A DNA stretch of 64,000 bases from Nageia nagi (taxonomy: Eukaryota; Pinophyta): positions 197,408,001-197,472,000 of the forward strand of contig JBITNC010000001.1 of the NCBI GenBank assembly GCA_050084985.1, given 5' to 3'. The notes below the pieces were generated by a model. The model ran no database searches, had not been told where the DNA came from, and saw only the letters and a program-made list of their open reading frames with translations. The position numbers were made by a program, and so were the translations under genes. This document shows, piece by piece, positions 1 through 12,188 of this stretch (the stretch's first letter is position 1; each line of letters begins with the position of its first letter).

Positions 1-430
1 TTCAAATTCTTCCTTCAAGGGTTTCTCTTTTTGCTAGAATAATATCATAGCCTCTTGTAATGCTACTTGAGTTCATTCATATTTCTTTTTCCATTCTAAA
101 CTCTCATATTCTATTTCCATTAGTGCTCTATCAATATTATCATACCTTGTCTCTAATGATTCATACTTTCTTTCCAATTTATTCAAGATTTTCCTTACCT
201 CCATGATATTTTCCCTTTATGTTTGCAAGCTCATTATTAAGGGTGTTTATCTCTTCTTATTCATGTGTATCTTTCCCTCAATTTGGAGGGATAGTTCTTT
301 CTTCATCTTGGACCATATTTGAAAAATCTCTCCTCCTTTTCAAAAATGCCTTAAAATCATCCATCTATTTGTATTTTATAAACTCCATATTGCTAATTTT
401 AAAATTCCCTTTCAAGCCTCCATGATGAAA
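1..430 (-). pseudogene. Coiled-coil gag-like relic of the non-autonomous element
   Basis: On the minus strand this stretch is collinear with 10240-10560 of the complete copy: the same run begins with a Met-Glu rich start and continues into Lys/Glu/Leu-rich text interrupted by stops. It would encode a charged, helical protein in the position where an LTR element has gag. I cannot assign it to a known gag family, and no zinc knuckle or protease is seen. It is cut by the window edge. Confidence 0.5.
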
Positions 431-1740
431 TTAGGTGAATACTGGTAAAGGGAAGTCACTATAATGCAATTACTCCTTATAACTAGCCTTATAATGGTAA
501 TTTCCTCCTTTAGGTAATCTCTATATGCAAAAATGAACCTCAAAAATACTCTAGAACACCAACATCTAACTTGGTATGGTCATAAAATGTAGAATGAACC
601 TTCAAACATGTCCTAGTATGCTAACGTATGATCCTAGATGGCCTCAAAATATCAAATGAACTTCAAAATAAGATTTAGTATGCCATGTTCACCTTCAGAT
701 AGCTTTAAAATGTAGATCAATATTCATAAATGTCCCCAAAATGCTAACATTTGGCTTAGGGGAAACTTAAAATTCAAAAAGAAGCTTAGAAATACCCTTA
801 GTATGCTAATGTTTGGCCATAAATGATCAAAATATGCAAGATAGGCCTCAAAATCCTCCTAGTTGGTCAACATTTGCCTTTAGGTGGACTTAGAATGCAA
901 AATGAACCTTTGAAAAAACTCAAAATACTAATGTCTTCCTCTTAAAGATATCAAAATGCAAAAATAAACTCAAAAATACCTTTAATAATGCAACATTTAT
1001 CTTTAAAAGATCTAGAAATGCAATGTTTGGCTTCCAATGGTATCAAAATGCAACTTAAGATATAAAAATACCCTTAAAAATTCAACATCAAGATTCAATT
1101 AGTCTTATAATGTATCTTGATCCTTAAAATCTCTCTCAAAATACCAATCTCATTATGAAGACATAGAAACCCTAAATAAGCCTCAAAATGGCTCTCAAAA
1201 TACCAATGTTCCCCTTCAAGTTGGCCTAGAATGATAACATTTGGTTCTAGATGAGCTCAAAATGATCAAACAAACCCTTGTTATTTCCTAGAAATTATAT
1301 TCATGGAAAAGGAACTTTAAACTTGATAAAAAAATACTTTTTTAAAAGTGTACCTTATTAAGTTGGGTGAACCTCCTTAATTCCTCAAAATTTAGAATTA
1401 GGGCTAGAAAATGCCTGATGACTTGCCAAAAGGATGAGATAGGGCTTCTAGATCCCCAACATCTTGATCCAAACATCTAGATCCTTAAAAATGACCATTA
1501 TGATGCTAGGTAAACTCCATTCTTCAATATAAAAACAATCACCTTCACCAACAACTCCTTAATTCTTATCCAACAACAAGGGTAAGATCTCCAACTTCAC
1601 TCAACAAATCTTCTAAGTGTGATACTACTATAATGTGGGTATCCCCAAATACTTAAACTCTCTTCAAATACAACTCAAAACTCTCCATAAATGATACCTT
1701 TAATTCAAACAGGATGATAGAATCAAGGCTTTGATACCAC

Positions 1741-3114
1741 TATGATGAGCCATTCTAGGTCTCACTTCTCAAAGGTGCCCTAGGAGAAGGATGTTTGGTT
1801 TATAGCTCTGAAATTGACCAATCAAAATAAAAAATATATCAAATATCCAATGTTTAGGCAATTTGAGAAATTAAACACTTTGAACATGCAAACATACCTC
1901 TAAAAACCCAACATTGTAGTAAAAGAGTAGAAAAACATTTAATAATGAAAATATACTTCTAGGTCCAATGTCACACTTAGGAAGCAAAATAGAGATATTA
2001 CGCAATGCAAAACTACTCCAAAACTCAACATCCAGGCATAGAGAGATAAATTGTAATATTTTGATAATAGTAAGAAATTATATTGATAAGTAATGGTGAA
2101 AGTGTAATTATAATATTGTTCTCAACCTAAGTTGTTTGTACCAATACTATCTCCAATAAGGTTTTTTTAGATGGCTCTAGGGTCTCACCAATCCCAAAAG
2201 TAAAGAGGCAAGACTAGGTCTCCTCTACAACAACTATGATGGAACCAAAAATATTCCTCTCAAGATGAATAGAGTAAGTTAAAGGGTAGCCTCCTATCCC
2301 TTAAATGAGATAGCCCTACAAGTGGAAAAGATAAAGTCTTCACTCAATCTAAATAAAAGGGTTTAATAACAAATTCAACATATCTCATAATGACTATGAG
2401 TCATCCTTTTATAAGTATGGGTGATCATCTTATAATCTTTCATTAAGATGATATGATGGTCAATAGATATGATCTATGTGCTCATATATGAAACATCCAA
2501 GATGGGGAGGCTTGGGATGGATGAAATCACATCTAAGGGCCAAGAATACTAACATCCAAGAGGGGGTGATGCTAGAGCACCTCTTGATCAATGCAATAGT
2601 TTCATGTGTCTAGGAGGGCTAACATGGGATATTTGGATACTCACATACCCAACATCCATGCTAGGGAGTCCTTCACTTTCCTTGAGATTGCTAACACTTA
2701 GTTCGAAGTGCCACATACATCCTTGGAGCTCCAAATGATCTCATAGTCGATGCAATCATTTAGGGGGATGCTATAACTAAAAGCAAGGAGCACTAATTAC
2801 TAGAGATACATTTAATGCCAATATTATAATAATCAAGGCTAAAATATCTACCTCATTTAGGGAGACTAATATTGCATTTATGAATATAGTTACCTTAGTA
2901 TTACAAATACAACATTATTGGCATTTTAGCAATAAAATAAAAATAAATAAATAAAAGGGCCATTTATTCTATTATTAGAGCTTTATTAAATCTCTAAGTA
3001 TAATTTACAATATTTTAGCAAATTTCTACCAAAGTACATTAAATCACACCTAAATTAATGTTCCCATTTATCAAAGGTGAAATGGGAAAATACCTAATAA
3101 ATGGGAACATTACA
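1741..3114 (-). repeat. LTR of the non-autonomous element (5' LTR, minus)
   Basis: On the minus strand it begins TGTAATGTTCCC at 3114 and ends GGCTCATCATA at 1741 (terminal CA changed to TA). It is about 1.37 kb. It carries the roughly 360-bp segment that is missing from the LTR at 7486-8871 but present in the LTR at 12189-13984. The sequence TGGTATCAAAGCC (minus, 1739-1727) follows directly and resembles an initiator-Met tRNA primer-binding site. Confidence 0.82.
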
Positions 3115-4049
3115 GGTTCAATGTTGGAGGATTGCAACTACAATATGTGCAATGTTCTTCCTTAAGATCCAAAGCTATATATTTGAAGGATATTAAGCAT
3201 ATATATAGGTTATTTAAAATCCTTATTACTTCAATTCAGATCCAATCCAATCCTCTACACATTGAGTTACATCTTAGATTGCTTCTCCATTAGGTGCATG
3301 CTTTCTTATTGTTAATCAAATAACCTTGATAAGTCTCTTGCACCCATATTCATAGTTTTATATTTACTATATTTCTTTATTGTAAATCATTATTTATAAA
3401 CTACATTTTGGTGAACCCAAATGATCTTACAAACCCTATAATTTTTATTTTAAGGCATCACTATTTCTTTGGAGTTGTTCACTGGAAATATTTGATTTTG
3501 TTTCCTTTAATATTGAATTAATATTATACAAACTTGAGAACTCATATTTATTTAAAATCATTAGAAAATCAAGGAATTTTCATATTAAACAAAAATATTT
3601 TTACAGAAAAAATCTAGATTTCAGAGGCCATTCATTCAACTTGGTGAGATCTTGGATTAGAAAATTAGTCCAAACCATAAACAAATTTGATTGGGAAATA
3701 TTTTTTATTTTTCAAAGCCTCAAATTGCATATTTTGATCAATATTATGAAGATTTTGCAGAAAACATCATTATAAAAAGCCCTAAATTTAGAAAATATAT
3801 TACAACTATTTGGTGATTTGTTTCATGATAAAAACTTGCCAAAATCATAGCTCATAATAGCAAAAATAAAGTTGACAGTAATTTAGGCTAATTGCATGCA
3901 TTTTCATTAAGATTTTTTATAGTTTTTCAATTTTCAAAAGAAAATATTTTTTCTCAAAACCATACATTTTGAAAATTATTTTCTTGAATTTGGGAAGTTC
4001 TAGCATCATAAAACTTGTCCTACATTATATATACATATTGCTAGCAAGT
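3115..4049. other. Decayed DNA; possible old LTR end and primer site
   Basis: No gene is seen. At about 3400-3425 the sequence CTACA is followed by TTTTGGTGAACCC, which resembles an LTR end followed by a primer-binding site like the one at 43826. Downstream text (3430-4040) is AT-rich and similar in style to the internal leader at 43.9-44.35 kb. This could be the 5' end of an old plus-strand gypsy element truncated by the LTR at 1741-3114. The evidence is weak. Confidence 0.3.
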
Positions 4050-5960
4050 TTTTTTTTGAATGATAAATATTTGTATTAAGTATAAAATACTAAACCATAA
4101 AAAAATGGGTGGAACTATGTACATGTAATACCTTGAGTGCTAACACATTAATCAATTAGAAGCTAAAGTCACATTAATATCTTAAAAGTTTGACACACTA
4201 CCTCAACATGTGGTATGACAATATGACTAATCAACAATCAAAATGAAAATTAAATTCATATAACCTATAAAGCTTTAGGATATGGGTGAAATATTGATAG
4301 GTGATACTACATGCTCCTCATTACTAGCAATGGGGGGATCAACTAGTTCTTCATTATGGTTCCACACATTACAAGGAATGATTGGTAAGTGCATTTTATC
4401 GATAGTATCATAAATATTATACTACTTTAACCTTGGTTATCTTGGAATGGGTCATAATTAATGCCCTAGGACATAGAGTTCCACTCTCTCACCATCATTT
4501 CCTCATTATTAATTGCAAGAGCAACCTAATCATGCCATCCACTTCCACCTTCATTAATGTAACCTCCCCAATCATCATTATGATGAGATGTACTTGGTCA
4601 AACCCCCAACTAAAAAGTTGGCAAGGGGAACTCAAATGAGATACCCAATCATTAAAGTGATAAGTGAGAAAAGAATAAGGTGTCCATGCATCATGTTATT
4701 ATTGGTGATGTGAAAGAGCTAGGGTCTGATCTTGCTCCTATGTGGGATGGCAATAATACTACATCAAGTGAGAATGATCTTGAGGTTCAAGATCTAGAGG
4801 AACTACACTCATAGAGCATAAAGCATTTCATAAATAATTAATGAGCTCTTACAGATGATTAACATCTAGCAACAATTTGCTTGCTTGGTATTTTATCTGA
4901 AATCAAATGTCATAGAAAATGGTGAGCTTATTAGCCAAAGAAAAATAAATAGGAGAAATATTCTTTGCAAAAATAACAATATTGTTCTCTTTCCATAGAC
5001 AAAATATAATTCAAATTCTAAATATGTTCTATATTTCTCCAAGAACATTAGAGAATTCTAGAGGATCTCCTTAGATATTTTGAAGCCAACATAAAGGTTG
5101 CTTAAAATATGATCAAAAGAATGATTCCATCCATTCTTGGGCATTTTATCCTTGGCACAAAATTATAAGAGATGTATCATGGTTTCTTTCACTCCATAGA
5201 AGAAACAAGTAGGGTTTTACACTACCAAGTGTGTGAGTCTATGACCTATTGGGATACCTTGAAATATTAAGCTCCAATTAGAAAAAGCTTTCTTGGGTTC
5301 TATGTATTTTCCCTATAAAATTTTAAATTTGGAATGCTATCTTACTTTTGATGAGAAAAGATCCCATCGATAATTAAGATTTGGTACCATGGGTAAGTTG
5401 GGAGAGAGCCAACAATAACCATATTTTTCTTTATAATTAAAAAGAGGTATGTCTTTAATCCATTTCCATTATGTCCACCATCAATGTTGTTGAACAAGAT
5501 GACCAAGCTTAGGCCATAAGGAGAAAGGATTACAGATGAGCACCAAGTCATATGCTACCTTTTCCTCATGCTAAAGTGCATGATTTTATCTAAAAGTATC
5601 CAAGGGAATACAATATTTGGAGGAATGCTTAAAAAAATTAAAAGAGAAGAAATTCATTTGTTAAAGAATGTATTTTCTCAAACTCATTATGTGCTTCTTA
5701 AGGTCATATTTTAATATTGAATAATTAGATAACACCATATATTAAGAGAAGCTAAAGAATCTCCTCTATGGTGTTTACCACTTTTTCAAGGCTTTCCAAA
5801 TGCTTTTGCAAACAAATGAACCAAAAAATTTAACTAGCACTAGGGAAATTATGATGGAAGGGAAGCCTATCCCTCTCCATCATTTCTTACCAAATGGAAC
5901 GCCTTGAGAGATATAGTAACAAATTCAAATTTTTCAAGATTTTGTACCTTTTAAGGCTCT
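4050..5960 (-). pseudogene. LINE non-LTR retrotransposon 3' fragment (zf-RVT domain)
   Basis: Read on the minus strand, 5300-5090 gives a zinc-binding reverse-transcriptase C-terminal domain (zf-RVT). It shows a Trp-containing lead-in, then PIGHRLTHLV, then Cys, GVKETMIHLL and FCAKDK, matching the pattern C..C...ET..H....C..A with the second Cys replaced by Tyr. The frame continues to about 5000 with scattered stops. The poly-T run at 4052-4060 on the plus strand is the expected poly(A) tail, so the 3' end lies near 4050. The upstream limit is uncertain: 5560-5960 is coding-like but has no motif I recognise. The fragment is 5'-truncated, as is usual for LINEs, and dead. Confidence 0.6.
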
Positions 5961-6049
5961 AATAAATAAACTTTTATATCATGGTCAATAACATCACATC
6001 CTAACATATTAAAAACATATAACACATCATTGGCTCTATCATTATCCTT

Positions 6050-6345
6050 AAGTATACTTCTTTTCTTTCCATTTAACATAGTAAAAAGTACCATCCTCAC
6101 TTTCTATTTAACATGGGGCAAGGATAACATTTGAGCATACCCCTTTTGCTTTCCATTTAACATGGTAAAAAGTAGCATCCCTTTACATTTCATTGAACAT
6201 GGGTAAAGATAGCACTTCTTTAATTTCCATTCAAAATGGAGTAAGGGCATAATTTTATCATATTCTTACTTTCCATTTAGAATGGGGTGATTTATCATTA
6301 TTAGTACCATGGTTTTTCTTTTCTTTTCATTTAACATGGGTCAAA
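6050..6345. repeat. Degenerate minisatellite, unit about 50-60 bp
   Basis: The phrase TTTCCATTTAACATGG followed by an A-rich stretch recurs about six times with variation (near 6065, 6105, 6153, 6218, 6275 and 6325). Units are diverged, so the array is old. Its position 5' of a polypurine run and possible LTR start (6701-6716) parallels the tandem arrays at 45.7-46.2 kb and 58.8-59.05 kb. Confidence 0.6.
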
Positions 6346-7485
6346 GTTTATCTTAAGCATTGTTTAGATTTTTTTCATGGGATTAAGTTAACATCAACAT
6401 GGTCACATCATTCAACTTTCATATATCTATAATCATGAGCATTTAAAATATTTTCATTAACTATGATATTTAGCATTGATCATACCATTGAAAGCATTTA
6501 ACACCTAAGCCTTAGCACTTGGTAAGTTTGCATACTTATATTCACATGCCATTCTTATCAATAAAACATCATTAATCATTATCAATATCTCATTGATCAC
6601 CTTAAAATCAAAATATGAGCATATCATAGCATCAAAACATCAATATCATCATATCATCACTTGACTTTTATGCTAAGTTTTGCACCTCACAAAACTCAAC
6701 TCAAAAGGGGACAATTATAGATACCATAAAAGTGTACATATTGAGCATATAAGACAAGATGAAAAATAACATGAGTATTGAACAAAATCTAACAACATTG
6801 TCAAAATAATAATATATACCAATTGACCTACCAATAACCTAATCGATCAATTAATGTTGGTAACCCTAATTGGTAGGTCGATCAAAAATAAAAAATATAA
6901 AAAGCAACTTTTAGGTCTTTTCCTTCTCTAGTAATTTTGATTCTAGGGCCTTCCTTTCTAACTCATTGATATTTTGAATAGTACCTAAGTTGTTGTATAT
7001 CAAAACACATTTCTATAAGTATTTTAGATAGATACCAAGATATATGAAGATCCCATCACCATTTTAGAAGGCATTAAAGGTATATGGTTATCATATAATA
7101 TATTTGGTAGCATGTTGCTTATTTGAATATTTTTATAAGTACTTTGAAGCATTTGGAGCTATTTATAGCAACCATATCCTTTTATATAGCACATTGTAGC
7201 ATTCTTACATTATTATGTGCATGTAGCATCATTCTCTAGGGTAGTTTCATACTAAATTCTAGGCTAGTTTAGCATTGTTATCAATATTTATCACTTATAA
7301 TAGCATTATCATTGTACATTCCATAATTTAGGATAGTACAAGTATATCATAGTGCATACAAGCATTGTTTTTTTATTCTATCAACCATTTAAATATGGAT
7401 TAGGGGGATTACCAAGCATTTGAGCTAGGGTTTAACACCCTATAGCTTCACTCCAAGGTCTTAAGGACTTGGATCCTAGATATCA
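6346..7485 (+). other. Decayed region; possible PPT and 3' LTR start at 6716
   Basis: No gene is seen. At 6703-6715 there is AAAAGGGGACAAT followed by TATAGATACCATAAAAGTG. The latter resembles the LTR starts at 43058 (TATTGACACCTAAAAGTGG), 57142 and 35608 (TGTAGACACCTAAAAATG, minus), so an old plus-strand gypsy 3' LTR may begin at 6716. An imperfect inverted repeat around 6822-6887 pairs TTGACCTACCAAT with ATTGGTAGGTC. The next element is inserted at 7486. Confidence 0.35.
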
Positions 7486-8871
7486 TGTAATGTCCCTAAT
7501 TTTTAAGGTTTCATTCATTTTTTATTTTAATGATATTTCATCTTATACAAGCCAAAAATGGACATTTCAACATTAGAAATGAAAAGAGGACCTTTTGTTA
7601 ATGATTTTGATAGGTTACATGACCTATTTTAGTCATGAAATGAGAAAATTATGGAACTTTTAAATTCACCCACTAGGATAATCTACTCATATCACATGGG
7701 CACATAGGAATCCAAAATTTTGTTTCTAGTTCACTCCTAGAAAGGTCACATCCTTCCTTTAAGGATGTGTAAGGATGGACATGGCACTTTGAACTAGGTG
7801 TTGATAATATTGAGATAAGTAGATGTACCTAAAGCATGGACATTGGGCATGGGAGCATCCCAATATCCCACATTAACCTTCCTAGGAATATGGACCAATG
7901 ACACTAATCACGAGGTGTTCTATTATTACCCCCTCTTATATTTTGGCATTCTTGGCCCTTAGATGTGATTTCATCCATACCAAGGCTCCCCATCTTGGAT
8001 GTTGCATACATGAGCACACAGATCACATCTCTCATAGTCAGATTAGCTCAATGTAAGATTAAAAGATGATCATCCTCACCTATAAAAGGAGAACTCATAG
8101 CCATTATGAGACATGCTGAATTTCATTACTAACCTTTTATTTTAGATTGATTGGAACCTCTATCATAGCCACTTGTGGAGTGACCTACATTTGAGGTATC
8201 AAGGGGATAATATGTTACCATTGAACTTACTCTAGCCATCTTAAGAGTAATGATGTTGGTTCCATCATAGTTGTTGCATAGAAGACTTAGTCTTGCCTCA
8301 CTACTTTTGGGATTGGTGAGGCCTTGAATCCATCTAAAATAACCCTATAGGAGATATTCCTAGTACAAACTCCATGGGTTGAAAAAAATATTATAATTAT
8401 GCTTTATCATTTCTTTATCAATACAACTACTTTGTGTTGTCAAAATATTATTATTTCTCTCTTTATGTTTGGATGTTGGTTTTGGAAGCATCATTGCATT
8501 ATCAAATTGCCATTTTTTCTTCCTAGTTGCAATGTTGAATTTGGAGTACTATTTTCATTGTTTAATTCCTATTTCAAATCTCCAACTAGGATGTTGGGTT
8601 TATGGAGGTATTTTGTATTGTTAATTTATCATTTTGGTTCCTGATTGAGTCATTGGAATACTAGAGAGATTGCATATTATATTACTTTGATTATTAATCA
8701 TAATTGGACATTAAGGTATTATGAGTATTTTTAGATAATCATTGCTAAATTTATCTTTCCTAGCAAGTCATTGGACTATTGGTACATGTTTGAGCTTGTT
8801 TGGAAGCAAGAAGCCAAATTTCCCTTTCTTAGGGCATGCTTGAGGAGTGAGCCCTAAAATGGCTCATCACA
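7486..8871 (+). repeat. 5' LTR, with about 360-bp deletion
   Basis: It begins TGTAATGTCCC and ends CTCATCACA. Compared with the partner at 12189 it lacks about 360 bp: after CCTTTAAGGATGTG it goes almost directly to AAGGATGGACATGG. The partner and the LTR at 1741-3114 keep the intervening segment, so this copy has the deletion. The junction lies between two AAGGATG words, as expected for deletion by short-repeat recombination. Confidence 0.85.
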
Positions 8872-8872
8872 G

Positions 8873-8885
8873 TGGTATCATAGCC
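8873..8885 (+). other. Primer-binding site, initiator-Met tRNA type
   Basis: TGGTATCATAGCC starts two bases after the LTR end. It differs by one base from the usual TGGTATCAGAGCC of many plant LTR elements, where the 3' end of initiator-Met tRNA primes minus-strand DNA synthesis. Confidence 0.75.
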
Positions 8886-10239
8886 TTATTTCTACCATCT
8901 TATTAGAATCAAGGGAATCATTCATGGAGGGTTTCAATTTGGATTTGAAGAGAGTTTGAAGATTAAGATACCCACATTATAGTGGTATCATACATGGAAG
9001 ATTTGCTAAAGTGAATTTGGATGTCTTATCATTGTTGTTGGGTAAGAATTGAGTTGTTATTGAAGGAGATTGTTAGAGGAGTTCAAGGAGCTAAAGGAGA
9101 CTCATTATGATATTTTGTTGGATTACAATGCTATTTGTGAAAGTTTTTTGCTATCTTGATGAAGAGTGGATTTGACCTAACATCATAGTGGTCATTTTGA
9201 AGGAGTTTCTTGAGGATTAGGATGCTTGGAGCAAGTCATTGGAGATCTAGGATCCCTATTTCATCCTTTTAGAAGTTCATTGGGTATCTCTTGGCCCTAA
9301 TTTCAAATTTTGAAGCTTTAAGGAGGTTCATTAACTTGAAAAGGTACACTTTAAAAATAAATTACATCTTTTATTTCAAGTTAAAGTTTGTTCTCAATTT
9401 ATTTTAAGTTCAAGGGAGAAATAAGGGTTTGTCTAGAGAGTCTAAGCTCATATAGAGCTAGATGTTGGTGTTTCGAGAGCTATTTTGTAGTTTGTTTAGC
9501 ATTTTGAGGATCCTACAGGGAGAAAATTAGTATTTTAAGGATATTTTAGTGCTTAAAGTTACATTTTGAAACCACTAGAAGCTAAAAGTTGCACCACTTA
9601 GGGTATTTTTGCTCGCTTAACTCTACATTTTAAACTCTATGGGAGGTAGATGTTGGAGTTATGAGTGCTTATTAGAGGTTTATGTTGCATTTTGAGTCCA
9701 CTTGAAGGAAAATGTTCATATATTAGAGGAATTTTAAGGTTTATATCACATTTTAGGGCCATTCCTTGATAAACATTAGCATACTAGGGGTATTTCTAAG
9801 CTCCTCACTACATTTTGAGGGTTCCCTAAGCTACATGTTAGTAGTTTGAGGGTATTTGTAAAGATTATTTTACATTATAGAGTAGTCCTAAGGTTAACAT
9901 TGGCATTTTGAGGAAGATTTTAAAGGATTGCGGGAGATTTTGAAGTTTGAGTTGCATTATGGGATCATCTTGAAGCAAAACATGGTATACTGAGGGTTTT
10001 TTGGAAGAGAATTTGGTATTTTAAGTCTATTATGGACCAAATGTTAGAATTTTGAAGGAATTTTGGATTCTTGCTGCATTTAGGATCCACTAGAGATCAA
10101 ATGTTGAGTTTCTTGAGGGTTTTTTGAAGCTTTGATGCATTTTAAAAGTACTAGAAGTGAGACATTGGCTTGTTAAGGCTAGTTTTAATTATTAATTACA
10201 TGATAGTGACTTCCCATTTCCATTATTCACCTAATTTTA

Positions 10240-11810
10240 TCATGGAAGCTTGAAAGGGAATTAATTAGTAATATGGAGTCATAAAATTACAAAGAGATGG
10301 ATGACTTCAAGGCATTTATAAAAAAGAGGGAACTTTCAAAGATGGTTTAAGATAAAGGAGGAACTATTCCACCAAACTGAGGGAAAGACACGTATGAATA
10401 AGAAGAGATAAACACTCTTCATAATGAGCTTGTAAACACAAAGAAAGATCTCATGGAGATAAGGAAAATCTTGAATAATTTAGAAAGTGAGTATGAAGTA
10501 TTAGAGGAAAAGTATGATGATATAGATGGAGCTCTAATGGTAATAGAAGAGGAGATTTATGAATGGAAAAAGAACTATGAACATGATTAAGTCTCATTAC
10601 CTTAGGCCATGACACTATAACACCAAATCTAGAAAGAATCAAGCCACAAAGATAAGTTGATCAAGCTCACTAAAAAGAAAATAAAAGATATGGAGATGAA
10701 GTATTAGGCCCTTTTGGATAAGACTAGAGCTGAAGTTGACAAGGCTAAGCAAAAAGTTGAAGGAACATAACTAGAAGTTAAGAGGTCCAAAGTAATATGG
10801 AAGAAAAAGGATAACCAACTAGTATAATATAATCATATAGCAAAACTTAATACTGAAAGTACAAAGGAGGAAATTACTAAGATGATGATTTCTCTCAAAG
10901 AAGGAAAATATAATGCAAGAAGAGCCAAAGATAACATTAGATGCATGAAAGCAAAAATTGTTATGCTAAAAAAGAAATTACTAAACAAGGAGGAAGAGTT
11001 CTAGAATATTCCCCAAGAAAATGAAGATCTAAAGACTAGAAGTGAGGCTTCTTTTGAGTAAATCAAGCAATTAGAGTAGTCATTACTTATAACCACAACA
11101 AAAGTAACAACCACCAAAGAACAATATGGAAGATTACAAAAAATGTCTATGGAAAAGGAACTTCAATATCAAGAAAGACCTCATAATATCAAGTAGGAAC
11201 CAAATGAAGTTGCTAGGATAACTTTTTAGTTGGAAGAAATGGTCATTCTTCTAAAATAAGATAATGTTTATTTTTCACAATCACTAGATAGAGTGCAAAG
11301 GGATAAAGATAACCTAATTGATATAAATATGAGGCTAGAACATGAGCTTCATGATAATAAGGTAGAGAGTAAAGAGGATGTTGCTCTAAAAAAGGTGGAT
11401 TATAACTTAACACTCAAAGTATGCTTCAAGTGTCCACTCATGAATGATGTAGTGATAAACAATAAAGATAATGCAATAAGAGTTGGGTACCCAAAATAGG
11501 TGATTGAAATTCTAGAAGTGTGGAGCCCAAACATTAGAATTATGAATACTCCCCATGCCATAATATTATACAAGGATATTCAAATAGGGAACATTTAGGT
11601 TGCATCATGTAAGGAGGAGATCAACAAGATGTTATGGATAGCTTTGAATAAGGATTTTAGCACCAAGATATCATGTTATACCTTGAACTCAAAAGCTATT
11701 TCAGTAAGCACATTGGAGGTTTAGGATCATGTTCACATGCAATCTCCATCTATACATAAGTTTATAATACTTACAAAAGGCTACTAATGTATTTAAAAAT
11801 TTTGATTTAG
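10240..11810 (+). pseudogene. Coiled-coil gag-like coding region, broken
   Basis: From about 10245 the plus strand reads as a highly charged, Lys/Glu/Leu-rich protein with frequent TAG and TAA stops. The longest open piece is 11293-11499 (68 codons: MQRDKDNLIDINMRLEHELHD and onward), which looks like coiled coil. It occupies the gag position between the primer site and the 3' LTR, and the copy at 1-430 preserves the same start. After 11500 a short stretch may still be coding. No CCHC knuckle, capsid motif or enzyme is visible, so gag is an inference from position. Confidence 0.5.
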
Positions 11811-12188
11811 AAGAATAGTTGGATGTTTGGAAGCATGATGCCATACCACTAAGCATTATTTGCAAGGTTGAAAACTCACTTATATAGTTTGCAACTTATT
11901 TAGACAACTTGGGGCACATTAAACTAAAAAGGTTTAGAAAGGGTCTAAGATACTTGGGATACAATTTTGGAAGGTGTCTTTGATACAATATGAATACTTC
12001 ATAGTATTTCTTAGCATTCTTGAATGGTGATAAAGAATTGGAACCTTTGTGGTGATACTTTTTGTATGCAACATCAAAATTGCATAGGGGAATCATGAAG
12101 AACCTACTTTAGAAACAAATTGGGATATTATAAGCTTAGCAGATGTTTTAGCATTGCTTGAAGTCAAGCAATTTTAGAGGTACGATCT

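Larger units (their letters stand above)
1..3114 (-). mobile_element. Non-autonomous LTR retrotransposon, partial (left edge)
   Basis: One LTR (1741-3114) is followed on the minus strand by a primer-binding site and an internal region that runs off the left edge. The same LTR, primer site and internal sequence recur on the plus strand at 7486-13984, so this is a second copy of that family. The internal part holds only a decayed coiled-coil coding stretch (1-430); no pol motif is visible. The flank just outside the LTR is GGTTC (3115-3119); its partner duplication would lie outside the window. Confidence 0.8.
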
